The position numbers and the translations under genes are program-made. Below are positions 1-12,488 of a stretch of DNA of 64,000 bases, one piece after another. Source of the DNA: Mytilinidion resinicola (Eukaryota > Ascomycota > Dothideomycetes > Mytilinidiales > Mytilinidiaceae); assembly GCF_010093595.1 (NCBI RefSeq), contig NW_022985448.1, positions 447,657-511,656 of the forward strand. Reading direction: 5' to 3'. The notes beneath the pieces were generated by a model that did no database searches, was not told the DNA's origin, and saw nothing but the letters and a program-made list of their open reading frames with translations. The stretch's first letter is position 1. Each line of letters begins with the position of its first letter.

Positions 1-2137
1 CCTGTACGTGTGGAGAGTGCAATTCATTATCAATGCTGAAGCCGTCGCCCCACATCCAACATGATCCTAAGATTTCCGAACTTTACTGATAGCCACCACC
101 ATAGCAACTCAAATATGGCGACAAGTCCCACGTCCTCCAGACCACTTCCGAGAACCTTCGATACGAATTGTACCATTCTGCCGGCCCCGATAGTCAAGAT
201 GAATACACATTCGCCGGCCTCATCAACCACTCTCTCGCCATCCAACATGCCGAACAAGTTACGTCGGGGGTGGACACTGCGTTGGAACAGCTGAAGAGCT
301 CCATGGCGGCTATACACAACATTAAGGAAGCGAACAAGTATGCTCTACTCTTTTCGTTTCGTTCCCATCCGACTAGAGAGCTGCCGGGACAGGGGTTGGT
401 GACATTCGTTGTCGTCACCAACTTTACTCACCTGTTATGAGAGGCTTGCACCTGACTCTTCAGCAAGCACTATACTCACAACTGAACAATAGGACTACTG
501 TTGTCAAGGACGCAGACGCAAGCTCACTCCTCACTCCTTCGCACCGGCGAGGTCTCTCCAAAAACTTCAAGCCTCAACAACACCTGAAACCCTCCTCCAA
601 CCTGTCCTCACCACTACGATCTGTGCCTTCGAGCCCAGCCTTGAATGGATTACAGAATCTAGGTAAGGGTCCTACATCACAACCAAGCTCGCAAACCGAA
701 AAGACTCGAGCTTTGCGGTATGTGACTGTTCATTACCTCGCCTTGGAACCGCAACCATTTGAGAAGTACGTGAACCACATCCGCGCGCGGAGGGACGACT
801 GCAAGGAAGTTCTCCAGAAGGTTGGCAAAAATCAAGACGGGAAGTGGCACCTCACCGATCGAGCCTTCAAGGATCTCGACCCATATAAATTTCCCTACCA
901 AACTTCTGAGGATCGAGAGAAAGCAGTCAAGAATGCAGTGAAAGCGTTTGACCGACTCCGAATCGCGAAAGACGACAAAATCTGGCAAATGTTGCTGCCT
1001 AAGGAGGAGCGTGGAAAGGGAATGTGTCTATCCCGTCTCAACGTCACTGCACCCTCCCAAAGGCCGTCTACACCAATGCAGTCAATCTCGAAGCTCACAG
1101 AAAAGAAGGCGGGGGCTGGAACCAAGGGCGAGGAGAAGAAGTCGGAGAAGGAGGGAAAGAAGGTCCGAGAGGTGAAAGAGAAGAAACCCGCTAAGGAGGT
1201 GAAGGAATCAACAAGCGACGAGCCCAAGATGGTGAACAATAAGAAGACGGCGAGCCAATTGCAAACCGGCGCTGCCAAAACGAAGGTGAAGAAGTCAGCC
1301 GCGCTTTCAACGGCCGAAGACTCTTCTACTTCTACATCTCGACAGAAGACCAAAGCCACTGCCAAAACTACTACCAAGTCGACTACCAAATCGACCACCA
1401 AAACAACCGCCAAGGAAGATTCATCTCAAGAGAAAATGATCAGGTCCGGCAAGCCGACAATAAGCGCTGCTACGAAGCCGAAAAATCCTTCTCCGCTCTC
1501 TGCATCGCCTCCGGTGAATGCGAGCGACTTCGATGACGCCCATCCGGTCCACAAAGCACTCTCCGCAGCTCCATCCCCAGCTAAGAGCTCCTCTGGCAAT
1601 TCGGACCACATGCTCAAGCGCAAGGCCAACGATCTTGACAGCAACATCCACAATCACAACCTCTCGGTCAAGGTACGCAGGGTCGATCGCTCAACTCCGA
1701 TTGCAACCCCGCTCAGCACATCGGGCAAGACTAGCACGCCCTCTTCTGCGCAATCTCTCAAGCGCAAAGCCGTGGATACCGACTTCTCCGATATTTCACG
1801 AACTCACACACCCATGGCGTCTGGCTCCAAAGTCCGCAAAGTCAACAGCATCGACACCGCCGCCGCCTCTCGGTACAACGCCGCCTCTCCTCAATCCGAC
1901 ACCACTACCTCTCCACCTCTACCACTCAGCTACCGTCAGACGATCGAGTTGTCCCAGAAGTTTGAGCGGTACTACAAAAAGTACGAGCAGCTGTACTTCC
2001 AGCTCGCTGACGACACAAAACCGCCGAACGAAGAACAACGCGATAGCCTCATGAAGATGCACAGGAAGCTGGAGGAGATGAAGCGGGAGATCAAGGCTGG
2101 TGCCAGGCACTCGCAGGCGAGCAAGGAACATTCGTGA
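1..2137 (+). CDS. ELL: RNA polymerase II elongation factor ELL, 5' partial
   Basis: ELL stimulates RNA polymerase II elongation in the nucleus. The gene starts left of the window. Exons I can join are 105-337 and 493-2137; introns are 4-104 (GTACGT...CATAG) and 338-492 (GTATGC...ATAG), and phases agree at both joins. The visible part is about 625 aa. The first 90 or so residues (GDKSH..., AGLINHSLA..., EANK) and the block around nt 710-1040 (YVTVHYLALE..., DPYKFPY..., MLLPKEERGKGMCLSRLN) match the N-terminal ELL domain with its winged-helix part. A long Lys/Ser/Thr-rich disordered middle follows. The last 60 residues (YRQTIELSQKFERYYKKYEQ...) look like the occludin/ELL C-terminal coiled coil. 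Family assignment rests on remembered motif order; I am confident of it. Confidence 0.88.
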
Positions 2138-3150
2138 AGGAGAAGTGCATACCTGGTCTTGAAGACCAACTGATTTTGGCGGCATACTGGGTGTTCACGG
2201 AAAGGAACAAGGTCTCTCATTTCATGCATCACTCTGGTGTTTTTGAATCAGCATTTCTGAGGGGTCATTGGGAGTTTGAGAAGCCTTTGGGTTTCGTTTC
2301 TGGGCTTTCTTCCGAATAATGACCGCATAGGCCAACTGGATGGCAACGAAAAGCATATCTTGGAAAGGAGCTTTGATGCTATAGTCGAATGAAAGTTTTC
2401 GCATAAATCTCTGCTGCTGCTCGGAGTGAGTGATACATCATGTAGGATAGTTTGGAGTGGCGCAGCGAACTGGACATCAAACCTTTTAACATAACTGATT
2501 TCTGTCCCAAAATGCACTGAAGCCAATAGGAACTTATAAGCCTACACAAATTGATCAATCCAAACATCTCAATTCTACCTCACATAAAATGTCAGCTACC
2601 AGGCCACCCTCCCCTGCTTGAAGTGCTTTAATGAGGTTCCACACAGCCGAAAATGAAGAGTTTCTGTCCTGTTCAGGTTTCTGAAATTTCATTGAAGCAC
2701 CCCAAGCAGTAACATCCACGCGCACACAACTACGGCGGCTTGTTCTAGGAATTAGAGCCCTTCCTGTCTAGCCGCTTACTCAACAGCTTCTTGTGTATAT
2801 TTTTCCTCCTTCCGCTCAATAGCTAGCTTCCTCACCTTCATCAATACAACAGCTTTTGGCTACACACCTTGTCTTGATCCGTTTCCCCTCTGACTGTCGC
2901 TCAGCATACATGCCAGCACATGGGTTCGCGCTAGTAAATCTTGGCAGACCCACTGGAGCTCGCGCCACAAGCGGTGAGCTGCAGGCAGTAACCTTGCCCA
3001 ACCACGACTCACACCTTCACCCTTCCAGCTGCCATTGAACAACACTACACATTTCAAATTTTGAACACGAGATTCTCAATTCAATCCTCCTCGAAGGCAC
3101 AGCACCTACGCTACGACTACAAGCTCCATCCAAATCGACAGCTCAACACG
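2138..3150. other. Intergenic region, no gene seen
   Basis: About 1 kb between the ELL stop and the next ATG. Short open frames occur on both strands but none has recognisable domains or paired splice sites. The last part presumably holds the promoter and 5' leader of the F-box-like gene. Confidence 0.5.
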
Positions 3151-3912
3151 ATGGACCTCGACCCCTCCGAACCCGCCTCCCTGCAGACCCTCCCCCTGGA
3201 GCTCCTCTTCGAAATCTACGCCCACCTCCTCGCGCCCCTGCCCACCCACTACAGCTACACCGCCGCGGCCCCCTCCACCGGCACTCCCGCCTCCACCCAA
3301 TCCCTCAACGTCCCCGCCCTCCGCGGCAGCGGCAGCGGCACTCCAAAGAAGCAAACCAAAACCAACCCCCCACGGCCGCTGCGCACCCACGGCATGCTGC
3401 TCGCCAACCACGCCCTCAGCGCGCACTACATCAAGGCTTTCTACGCGCGCACAAACTTCTTCTTCTACGTCGACGCGCACAACGCGCGCGCCAAGGCCTG
3501 GTTCGCGCTGCCCGCGGGCGCGCTGGCGCATGTCCGCGCCTGCAAGCTGTATATCGAGGTGCACCAGATCGCGCGCGACCACCACCACACCGAGGCGCAC
3601 CTGGCGGCGTTTGTCAAGCGCGTGGAGAGGCTCCTGCGCCGGTTGAAGAAGCTGAGGCAGGTGCAGCTGGTGTGGGACGTGGGGCCGGTTGGGAGGGGCG
3701 CGAAGAAGGGGCTGGGGGTGGCGCTGGATTGGGAGGGGCTGGGGGAGCCGTTTGTGGAGATGTTGAAGGGGATGCAGGGGGTGAGGGAGTTTATGGTGAC
3801 GGTGGGTGAGCAGATTGAGCGGTTTCGGAGGGAGAAGGGGGGGTGGGGGGTTTATGGGGAGGGGGTTGAGGGTGGATCGAGGGTGGCGAAGGGGCCGTTT
3901 CCGTTTCTTTAG
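3151..3912 (+). CDS. Small F-box-like protein of unknown target
   Basis: The predicted protein is 253 aa and intronless. I chose the ATG at 3151 (MDLDPSEPASLQTLPLELL) because the in-frame codons upstream (from 3061) look like leader sequence. Residues about 9-26 (LQTLPLELLFEIYAHLL) have the Leu-Pro-x-Glu-hydrophobic pattern of an F-box start, which in known proteins binds Skp1 of an SCF ubiquitin ligase. The rest has no repeats I recognise: a basic linker, then a helical alpha/beta-like stretch (ARAKAWFALP..., VQLVWDVG). Composition is very GC-rich at third positions and changes to G-rich codons near the 3' end. F-box function is inferred from the short motif only; it could be an unrelated protein. 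Confidence 0.6.
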   Translation: MDLDPSEPASLQTLPLELLFEIYAHLLAPLPTHYSYTAAAPSTGTPASTQSLNVPALRGSGSGTPKKQTKTNPPRPLRTHGMLLANHALSAHYIKAFYARTNFFFYVDAHNARAKAWFALPAGALAHVRACKLYIEVHQIARDHHHTEAHLAAFVKRVERLLRRLKKLRQVQLVWDVGPVGRGAKKGLGVALDWEGLGEPFVEMLKGMQGVREFMVTVGEQIERFRREKGGWGVYGEGVEGGSRVAKGPFPFL

Positions 3913-4207
3913 GGCGGGGATGCCGACGATGGGGGGGACGGGGTTGGACAGGGAGCTGTGAAGGTGGCTCAAAAGGATTTGGGCTGCTGAGCTGGGCTAT
4001 TCTAGTGTGAGAGATCAGCTATGCATCTCTAAACTATGCGGACCGTGGGATCTAAGGCGTTTGCGGGGAATGGATCAGTGGATGGCACGGCTTCGTGAAC
4101 TTCGTCAAGGAGTTGTCCGTCAAGGATTGACGAGTTTCAAAGTCACCAACAGTCTAGGTCATGAGTTTTTCTATCAGAAATGCATACTGGTATACCCTCA
4201 GATCTTC

Positions 4208-7200
4208 CTATGTCGCACCCAGCCTCTTCTTCAACGCCTCAACGGCCGGCTTGAGATTCTTCGGCTGCTGCGCCCAATCGTGAAGTTTCAGATCGTCGTC
4301 GCTTGTCACTACCCACAAGGTCTCTGCAGCACTACTACGAATCTACTGCAGTCAGCATGCATTTCCGATCAATGAGATTATGAGTTTAGCCATACCTTAG
4401 GAAAAGGATGCAGCAGCATGCTCGCTACCTTAAGGAGCACGTCTTTCCTCGTGCTGTCAATCTCCGCTAGCCCCCTATACACATCCAGCGCAATATGCAG
4501 CTTATTGATATTAGTAGATTTATAATGAGCCTTCTGGGTTAGGGAGAGGAGAGCCCGAAAGCTGTAACCCACGTCAGCAAATAGCCACAACACACAGAAA
4601 ACAGCAGGAAGAAACTCACTTAAACCGCGTGCCCACCAATCTCTGCACCACCCCGGCATCAAACAAGAACGCCACAACCTCCATCGCCGGAATCAACACC
4701 CGATCGTTCGCCAGACTCCCCTTCAGCAGCTCTACCAAGATATCCATGACATCGAGCAGCGAGCAGCTTCCCCCCTCCCCCTCCCCCTCCCCCTCCGCCC
4801 CCTCTACCTCGCCACCAGGCCTGCCCACAGGAAGCCTCTCCATCGCATCCACCAGCACCATGCGCGCATTCTGCACCACACTCTCCGACCCCATCCCCGC
4901 CGCGCTCACATACCCCTCCATGACGGCCTTCTTCAGCCACGCGGGGCTCTGGGGGCTGAACACCCCCAGCGCCTCCGCAAAGTAGGCGTACGACGACACG
5001 CCGTCGGCGGCCCCGCTGATGGCGGCCTCGAAGTGCTCCTGGTTGCCCGCTTCGAGGCAGTGCGCGGCGCGGACGCGCATCTTGTCGAGCCGCTCGACGG
5101 AGAGGCGCAGCACGGCGGCGTGCAGCTCGTTCGCGCCAGCGCTGCCGCTGAGGAGCGCTGTGCGCCATGCGATTTCGGTGGTGGCGATGGCCTCGAGGCG
5201 CACGAGGGCGCCGACGTCGCCGCGCTCGGTGACGGTGTAGTCGTTCAGCGCGGTGTTGAGCGCCTGCGTGATCTTGGCTTTTGAAGTCGGCGGTAGGAGG
5301 GAGGAGGGGTTGGTGGTGGTGGTCGAGGAGCGCGTGGCGCGTGCGGCGGCTTCTTGGAGTAAGGTGCCGAGACTCTGGAGCGCGGCGGTGCGGGCTGGGA
5401 TGTCGACGGCGGCGGTGCATCGGAAGGTTAGGACGGCGATGATGCGCTGTTCGTAGGAGTTAAGGTCGGGTTCTGGGAGGGAGGAGAGGTGGGAGTAGGC
5501 GGCTCCTAGGGCGATTGCGAAGCCGGAGGCCCGTCGGCTGGCGTAGGAGGCTTCTTGTTCGAGGTAGTCTATCCAGGCGGAGACTACGGTTGAGACTGTT
5601 GACGAGGCGTTTGCTTGCAGGGCTTCAATGGTGTAGATGACGGTTTTAGGGATGGCTTGGAGGACGCTCTCTTCGGTACGGCCGAGGCATAGGTCGAGCA
5701 GTCGAACCAACTCCTTGCTAGGGGGCTGTATGGTCTCGTTCGATCCTATGATCTGCACTGATATAGAAGCTAGCGCACCAAGAAGGCTACAAATCGCGGA
5801 AGCTGTGAGTTCTGGTCGCATTGCTGGCGAGATAAAAGCCTTGTCTTCTAGATTGAGGGTTTTGTCGAATATAGTCCAAACGCGAGTCAACTCGGCCAAT
5901 TCAGCTAGGGATCTCGAAGGTGGTGGATTTGCCTCAGAGTCGGAGATGGGAGCCCTTTGTGCTGCTGATTGTGTATTGCTTTGACTGATAAGAAAAGCCA
6001 AAGACATTACCAGTCCATGCCTCTCCTCGATTTGCCTCGATGCCAGTCCGTCTAGTTGCTGCCATATATTCTTCACCATCGCATTGACTTTAGGGAACAG
6101 CTGGTAACGACTCAAGAGCCCAATGGCATTCGCCGCAGACAATCGGGACGAGGTATCCAGGGATCCAACTCCTCTCCATTCCAGCAGATTCTCGAAGATT
6201 GCGTCCCAATAAATGGGATATAGTTGGGCCGCATTGATTCCGACCTCGCAAATCGCGCGGTCTCGGAGCCCTACGGCATGGAAGTCCACAATCTGCACTA
6301 GAGGTATTCCTTCTTGAACGGTATCAGGATGCCGCCCAATCAATTCCTGTAGAGCCGCTGAAGAGCCTCTTCGGATGTTGCCGGCCGGGTCTAGGCAAGC
6401 TGCGACCAGTAATTCGATAGCTAGCACCTGAGGGACCGAGTAAGAGTGGAGGTTCTGGTGAGAGGCACGTATAGACGTAGTCTGAACCGCAAGGAGATCT
6501 TTAGTCAAGTATCTTCTGGATAAAGCCCATATACCGAAGCAGGCGGCATCCCTAACATTAGTTCCGATGGATCCGCCAGTCGCCGAACGCTGTTCGAAAG
6601 CAAGGGCCAGCAGTAGAGCGTTCAGAATGTCCGGGAGTTGATCAGTGGAAGGGGCCTTTCTATAAAGCAGATGCGCTAATGTCAGTGTCAAACCGTGCCA
6701 TCTCAATGGATTGACCCCACTGAGACTCCTTCTCGAGCCCTCCCAGTACACGTCCTCGTTAAGGCTTCCGAGAATGGCCTCTACGACTTCACCTCCCATC
6801 TCAGGATCGAGCTTCAAGGTGATCACGCTTAGCGCCTTACTTGCAGCGTACCTCACCGGAGTGTCGCCGTCAGCAAGAGACTGAAGCAAGAAATCGATGA
6901 CCTCTTCTAAAACGGTAGGGGTGTCGATGCCTTCCAAAGATGAAGCAGATTGTAGACAGTGAACAGTAACGTTGCGGAGTGTTTTGATGACCAATTTTCT
7001 CGCAACAGCAGAAGACCGGACAAAGGCGAGAGCGTCTGAAGTTATGAAAAGCTGGCATTTGGTGTAGATAGCTTGAAGGTATGGACCAATCTCTTGATTG
7101 GTGGCCGAAGCCACTATTCCACTTATAAACGAGAGAACTCCTAGGTATTGATGGATATCAGATGTGCCCTCAGAGAAAGACTCGAGCGAGGTTAGTGCCC

Positions 7201-8003
7201 ATTGAATCAGAGCATCAAGCATTCCAATCTTTTGCATATCCGGCCGTAGGACGAGCTTGACAAGTAGAGATCCAGCTGCCCCTCGTTCTTTCGACGCAGA
7301 TTTGAGATGAGCAACGCATATTGGAAGAACACGTAGTACTACCCCAGAGAGCTCAGAGGGCAGTTTGATACCTGTCTCCTTGGAGGTTTCTTCAGACGAG
7401 TGAGTTGCGGAAATAGAGGCAAGGGGAAATGGGGCTAGCATGAGATGGGATAGCCATAGCAGGAGCACGTATCTCTCCTCCCATGGAATGATCTTCTGAG
7501 AAATAGCATCTAGCTCTTCACCTGAGACTGTCAGCCCACTCTCGAACTCAGCCAACACGGGTTCGAGATATCGGGGCTCATTGTTTAGGAAGCCAATGAC
7601 GACCTTCTCGCCTCGTACATTGCAGAAGAGGTTCAGAATTCTGCAGATGGCATGCGAAAGAGGAACAAACTTCTTTTTCAAACCAGGCCTGGGAGTGATC
7701 CGAAGGTAGTCTAGATAGGCAGCAACTAGTGGGGGAATGAGGTGCTTGAGTTGAGCATCTAGAAGCTGAGGATCTTCTTGAAAGGGAACAAGCTGGATTC
7801 TGTTTAGTAGGTGAGGTTTATATTTATTGACTGCTTCTAGTCTTTACCAAAGGTATGAATCTATCCAGGTCCCTCTCCCGGACTCGGCGGTGGACGGCGC
7901 CATTCTCTTTCCGCAAGACTCGATTTATCAAGGCTTGCAGATCTAACAAGAGCGTTGACGCAGCCTTCTGAAGAACAACATCGTCGTCATCGGTAGCGTT
8001 CAT
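4208..8003 (-). CDS. Tubulin-specific chaperone D (tubulin cofactor D)
   Basis: Cofactor D captures beta-tubulin and, with cofactors C and E, assembles the alpha/beta heterodimer in the cytosol. Joined exons on the minus strand are 8003-7848, 7792-4620, 4561-4396 and 4342-4208; all three introns (53-58 nt) have GT-AG ends and matching phases, giving 1209 aa, close to the usual length of about 1200. The protein is a continuous HEAT/ARM-type helical solenoid. Diagnostic stretches are KVVIGFLNNEPRYLEPVL near the N-terminal third, PVRYAASKALSVITLKL, and the C-terminal SLTQKAHYKSTNINKLH and SMLLHPFPK. The start MNATDDDDVV is the first ATG in frame with exon 1. Divergent from the Pol32 gene, 155 bp away. 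Confidence 0.92.
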
Positions 8004-8158
8004 TGTTGATGCGAGGACGTTGGTGGTGGGGTGGTAGTTTATATCTTGGCGTGATTTTAAAACGCGTTCTAATTTAGAACTAACGACGACGCGAAACCCT
8101 TCACCCGAGGTCGACTCAACACCAAACACCACCTCAACAACTCAGAAACGCTCCGACG
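8004..8158. promoter_or_regulatory. Short divergent promoter region between cofactor D and Pol32 genes
   Basis: Only 155 bp separate the two divergent start codons, so both promoters must overlap here or extend into neighbouring exons. This is inferred from gene positions; I see no clear TATA element. Confidence 0.5.
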
Positions 8159-9892
8159 ATGGCAGATCAGTACAAAATGTACCTGGCGAGCAGAGTGCTT
8201 AATGAGGGCAAGCCCGTGACCTACCGCTTGCTGAGCCGCGAATTGAAAGTCCACGTCAATGTCGCTAAACAGTGAGTAGCTTCAACGCAGTCGTTGATCG
8301 CGATCTAACCCGATGTTAGGATGCTATTCGACTTCCACACGAAACAAAACGCGAAACGTCCGGGCTCCGTCAACGCAAGCTACTGGGTTACGGGCAAGAA
8401 GCGTCCTCTACCATCCCAACACACCAACGGCAAAATCTCTCAAGATGGCGGAGACAGCTTCATGCAGAGCAGCCCCTTCCCGAGCTCCATGCCGGACAGA
8501 GAGGAGGAAGTGGTGGAGAAAACTAGACCCGTCGAATCGCATGTAATCGTGAGGGAAGAGGAACTTGAGGGTACGTTCCTATGGCTATCGGAGTGGACCC
8601 CATGCCGTACCATGTCAGAGACAGAACCCTGATCAATCATAGATACGCTTGCAGCGCTAGAAGAGTTGATTGCTATCCACGTCTATAGCTTACAGCCGGG
8701 TCCTCTCGAGGTACGCACGTTGATTTCCAATCTTTGGGGTCGTGATAGCTGATCCAGAGTGCAGAATATAAACCTACTGTCCACCTGTGGCTATGAAATC
8801 AGAGAGCGATTTGGAAAAGAGGATTCGTTAGAGACTTGGAAGATCTACGGAACGATCCACAATCCGTACATAAAGGCAAGCATCGCAGCGGTGCTTGAAG
8901 AACGTGTACTAACGCCACGAATAGAGGAGGACTCAGCGCGTACAACTAGTTGCACCTGCAGCACCCCCTCCTGCGCCTAAAGTGGCATCGAAACTAATCA
9001 ATACGGCCAGACCCGAGCTAAAGAGGAGTGGCTCAACACAATCGCTTCCACGCATTGATTCGGAGGAGAGCAAACTAGAAAAACCTGCAAGCCAGTCTAG
9101 ACTCTCAGCTACTACCACGAAGAAGGCCGAACCAAAAGTCCAGAAGAAGGGTGCAGACTTCTTCAAGTCGTCTTTTGCGAAACAACCACCTGCTAAGGCC
9201 AAGAACCCAGCGCCGGTAGAGGATGGTACGTGTATAGTGTCCTCAACATGTATTTCTATGGTACTAATATAACACAGAACCGATGATGGATGCCTCCGAA
9301 GACGAGTATGAGGAGGATTTCGTCTCCGAACTTCCCGAGTCACAGGAGGCGAAGGAGAAGAGGGAGAGGAGGGAAGCAGAAAAGAAGGCCAAACAAGAGA
9401 AACTGGACCACATCTTTGACGATGTTGAGGATGGTAAGTCTGCATACTTCCTACTGTAGCGTATTGTTGACCAATTCGTTACAGAACAAGAACAAGATGT
9501 GACTATGGACGACGCGCCAGAACAAGAAGAGTCATCCGACGATGCTCCAATAGACAAGATAGATGCTCCAAACCCTGCCGAGCCTGCCCCTGAACCCAGC
9601 GTTACTGGCGGTCGCAAGCGTGGGAGGCGACAGGTTAAGAAGAAGAAGACAGTCAAGGATGACGAAGGCTATCTTGGTAAGTTCTTTTATACAGTCTTGA
9701 ACCTCGATTGTCTAACCTATCCCAGTTACCAAGGAGGTCATGGAGTGGGAGTCATACTCCGAAGACGAACCACAACCAAAGAAACCGAAGCCGCCTGCCA
9801 TCCAACCTCCGGCAGCCAAAGGTAAGAAAGGGGCTCAACAGGGTCGGAGCATCGCGTCTTTCTTCACTAAGCCTCCGGCGGCCAAGAAGTAG
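8159..9892 (+). CDS. DNA polymerase delta subunit 3 (Pol32/Cdc27)
   Basis: A nuclear accessory subunit of DNA polymerase delta that links the enzyme to PCNA. Eight exons join in frame: 8159-8271, 8320-8570, 8643-8710, 8765-8875, 8925-9225, 9278-9433, 9485-9676, 9726-9892 (452 aa). The N-terminus (MADQYKMYLASRVLNEGKPV, then YRLLSREL and AKQMLFDFH) is the Cdc27 winged-helix domain; the C-terminal two thirds are charged and low-complexity. The last residues, GRSIASFFTKPPAAKK, carry an aromatic-pair PCNA-interaction (PIP-box-like) motif, though the usual Gln is one position off. Intron 4 (8876-8924) begins with GC, not GT: AAG|GCAAGC, with a GTACTAACG branch region. Typical of the family in order and length. 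Confidence 0.9.
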
Positions 9893-10598
9893 ATACCGCT
9901 ATTACCACAAGGCGCCGTGAGGCGATCCAGCATAGTATTATACGTTTTCGAGCGGATTTCCAAACGGTCGGGTCTCCAAGGCGTAGCGAGGCACACGATT
10001 TGAAGGTACATGACAAGGAATGTAGCTCCTTTGACAGTGGTAGGCACTTGCCTCCCAACGCCCTCTAATGAAGCGTCGAAGGGATGGAATGCAAAGTATG
10101 CTTTTCTTTATTGCCAGACTTTCTTTAGTGTACCCTATTCCGGATGACTATACGTCTATCACAGCAACATATAAATCGACCAGGGGTACCTCACACAGGT
10201 CTCCACACCCCCAAAACATACGCTTACATGCGCCAATATTGCATGCGCGATAAAGGAGTGCTTTGAGACTAATCACATGATCACGATCTGATTCAGGGCG
10301 TGCGGAGCTTTAGATTCTCCTTTGGGAGCTCTGGCCGATGTGAAAGAGTAGCTCGAAATAACGATTTGGTTTGTTACAAATACCCTCATAGGATTCTGGA
10401 AAGAAAAGAATGGCTCAAGACTTCGAGGGAATATGAGGCAAAAGCAATGATAGTATGTGGCGTAAACAAGGTTGAGCCATAGGTAGAGCCGAGACCTTGG
10501 CATATGAGGCAGCCACTTCGTATTGATACACAGCTGCAGAATTTCATCTCCATTCAAGTCCTCCAACAACGGTCTTGTATTTCACAATAACGAGATTA
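9893..10598. other. Intergenic region, no gene seen
   Basis: About 700 bp holding the 3' end of Pol32 and the upstream region of the eIF4A-like gene. Short open frames exist on both strands without domains. Confidence 0.5.
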
Positions 10599-11793
10599 AT
10601 GGAACAACTTGATGAGAAGAACCTGCAGGCCAGCATTGAGAAGAGCGAGACAGAGCTGCTAATTCGCACAAGATGTCCCGCCTGTGGCACGTCAAAGACT
10701 AAAGAAGAAAGGCACGAAGATGGATGTGTAAACGGCGTGACCTTCGAAGATGGATTCAAATCTTTCGCCGATTTAGGTCTGAAGCCTGAGCTTCTCCGAG
10801 GTGAGCTTCCTCATCGTTGAAATGGACAAAATTATCTAAACAATGCACCAGGAATTGAGGCGTTTGGGTAGGCTAACATCCCCTATCATCTACTCTGTAA
10901 ATCCAACCTCAAAACTTATTTCCCAAGTCTATCCGAGCCCTCTGAAATCCAACAGCTTGCCCTTCCCTCGCTCCTCCGCCGTACGTTCGCTTACCACTCC
11001 CTCATACCATCCTTTCTTAACCCAAACAGGCGACCCCATGCACATCCGCCACTTCTCCAAATCCGGCAAATCCCTCGCCCTCGCCATCTCCGCTCTCCAA
11101 CTCATCGACACAAGCATCCCCTCCTTCCAAGTTGTCGTCCTCGCGGCTCCCCGCTTCAAGCTCCAGACCCTCGCCGACGAGATGCAGCAGCTCGCGGCAT
11201 TCCTGCCGGACACCAAGATCCTGGCCATTTCCAGCCCGCCAAACATCCGCCTTGTCGCCGAGAAAATACGTACAGAGCCGCACCACATTCTCGTCGCCAG
11301 CCCGTGGAAGTTCAGGTACTTCGCCGAGACTCGGGGGCTAACGGACAGCTGGGAGGAACAGGGCCTGGGGCTGGATTTTAGCAAGGTGCGGTATGTTATG
11401 TTTGACGATATTACGGAGATGGCGGTGGGTTGCACTTCAGCCTTTGTTTTCCGTCTTGATCGCGCCGAATCTAGTCGGGATCTAACGCGGGTTAAAAAGT
11501 ACTCATCGGTCAGTGGGGACGAACGGTTCAGGGAGTTTGTGAGAGTTATAGCGGAGAACTTGGACGCCGACGTCAGCGTCGTTACTGCAAATTGTACCCC
11601 GGAGGCCGAGTTCGAGGACGCGTTGGCGGCGTTCGGGAATTGTCCGCGGAAGATTGTTGCCGCGAGGGCGAGTTGGTATAGTGAGACGCTCCCGGTGCAT
11701 ACGTTGAGAGAGGAGGCTCGACGAGATCACTTGATGGAAGGGAAGAGTCCGGGTGGGTACCGGTTCGGACATGCGTTAATGCCTGGAGTTTAG
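10599..11793 (+). CDS. Degenerate eIF4A-like DEAD-box protein, first RecA domain only
   Basis: Exons 10599-10800, 10852-10867 (16 nt), 10928-10980 and 11030-11793 join in frame to 344 aa. An N-terminal segment has CPACG...H...C, a possible metal-binding knuckle. Then FADLGLKPELLRGIEAFG and LSEPSEIQQLALPSLL follow the eIF4A start and Q motif. The Walker A motif is altered (HFSKSGKS where AxxGxGKT is expected), motif Ia is AAPRFKLQ, motif II is FDDITEMA rather than DEAD, and motif III is TAN rather than SAT. The second helicase domain is missing; a short tail ends in GYRFGHALMPGV. ATP hydrolysis and unwinding are unlikely (inference). The reading frame is intact, so it may be a regulatory or RNA-binding remnant under selection, or a young decaying paralogue. 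Confidence 0.7.
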
Positions 11794-12180
11794 TGTTATC
11801 CAGGATGAAGAATATATTCGGAATAAACTCTATCTTATCTTTGCTTTATGGGATACGGAATAGGGGTGTATAGAGAGTTATTATAAATAGAGATATAGGG
11901 TTATCCGCGGATATTCCTGTATATTAACATTCACTTATAGAACGTCTCTACTAGTAGAATTTAACTGTGCACCTCTTCACCTTCGCCGGTGAGCTAAGTG
12001 TAATTCAACCTTACACCTCTTTACATTCACTGTAGGAAATGAGACTATCCCGGATACTATCCTCGAATATTTACAAAACTTATTAAAAATAGAATAGCAT
12101 CTATATTTATAAAAGATATAAAGACTAGAACCCCCTAATTCTATCTAAGTATATCTCGCATAACACTCCAGTGGAGTTGA
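11794..12180. other. AT-rich, TA-rich tract after the eIF4A-like gene
   Basis: About 390 bp of strongly AT-rich sequence with many TA steps and no coding frame. It resembles the other AT-rich tracts at 30.5 and 47.2 kb and is compatible with an old repeat hit by repeat-induced point mutation; no intact element is recognisable. Confidence 0.45.
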
Positions 12181-12488
12181 TCCCACGGCGAGGCAAGAAA
12201 TGAAGCATCATTAAACTCCATACCACCCGCACTCTACCATAGCTTCCAGATTCCAGTAGCAACAAACCCAACCACAGCTCCCGACGTGGCTTCCATCCCA
12301 TTCCCTATAAATCGCCCACCTTCCATCTTCCTCGTCCACAACCCCCCTCCTCGCTCCCTCCAACCTCCCCTTCTCGACAAAAAAAACCCAAAAAACCCCA
12401 AAAAACCCCAAAAAAAGAAAAAATCGCAACTCCCTACCCGCACCAACCATACCCCCACCACAGCCGTCTCTCCAAGCTCTCCGGAGCT

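Noticed and set aside
895..1413. 172-codon minus-strand frame across the ELL linker
   Set aside because: Val/Phe/Ser-rich mirror of the Lys/Ser/Thr-rich disordered region on the plus strand.
3106..3972. 288-codon minus-strand frame antisense to the F-box-like gene
   Set aside because: His/Pro/Leu- and Gly/Val-rich low-complexity translation, a shadow of the GC-rich plus-strand gene.
4659..5420. 253-codon minus-strand frame within tubulin cofactor D
   Set aside because: Arg/His-rich alternate frame of the real exon; no independent signals.
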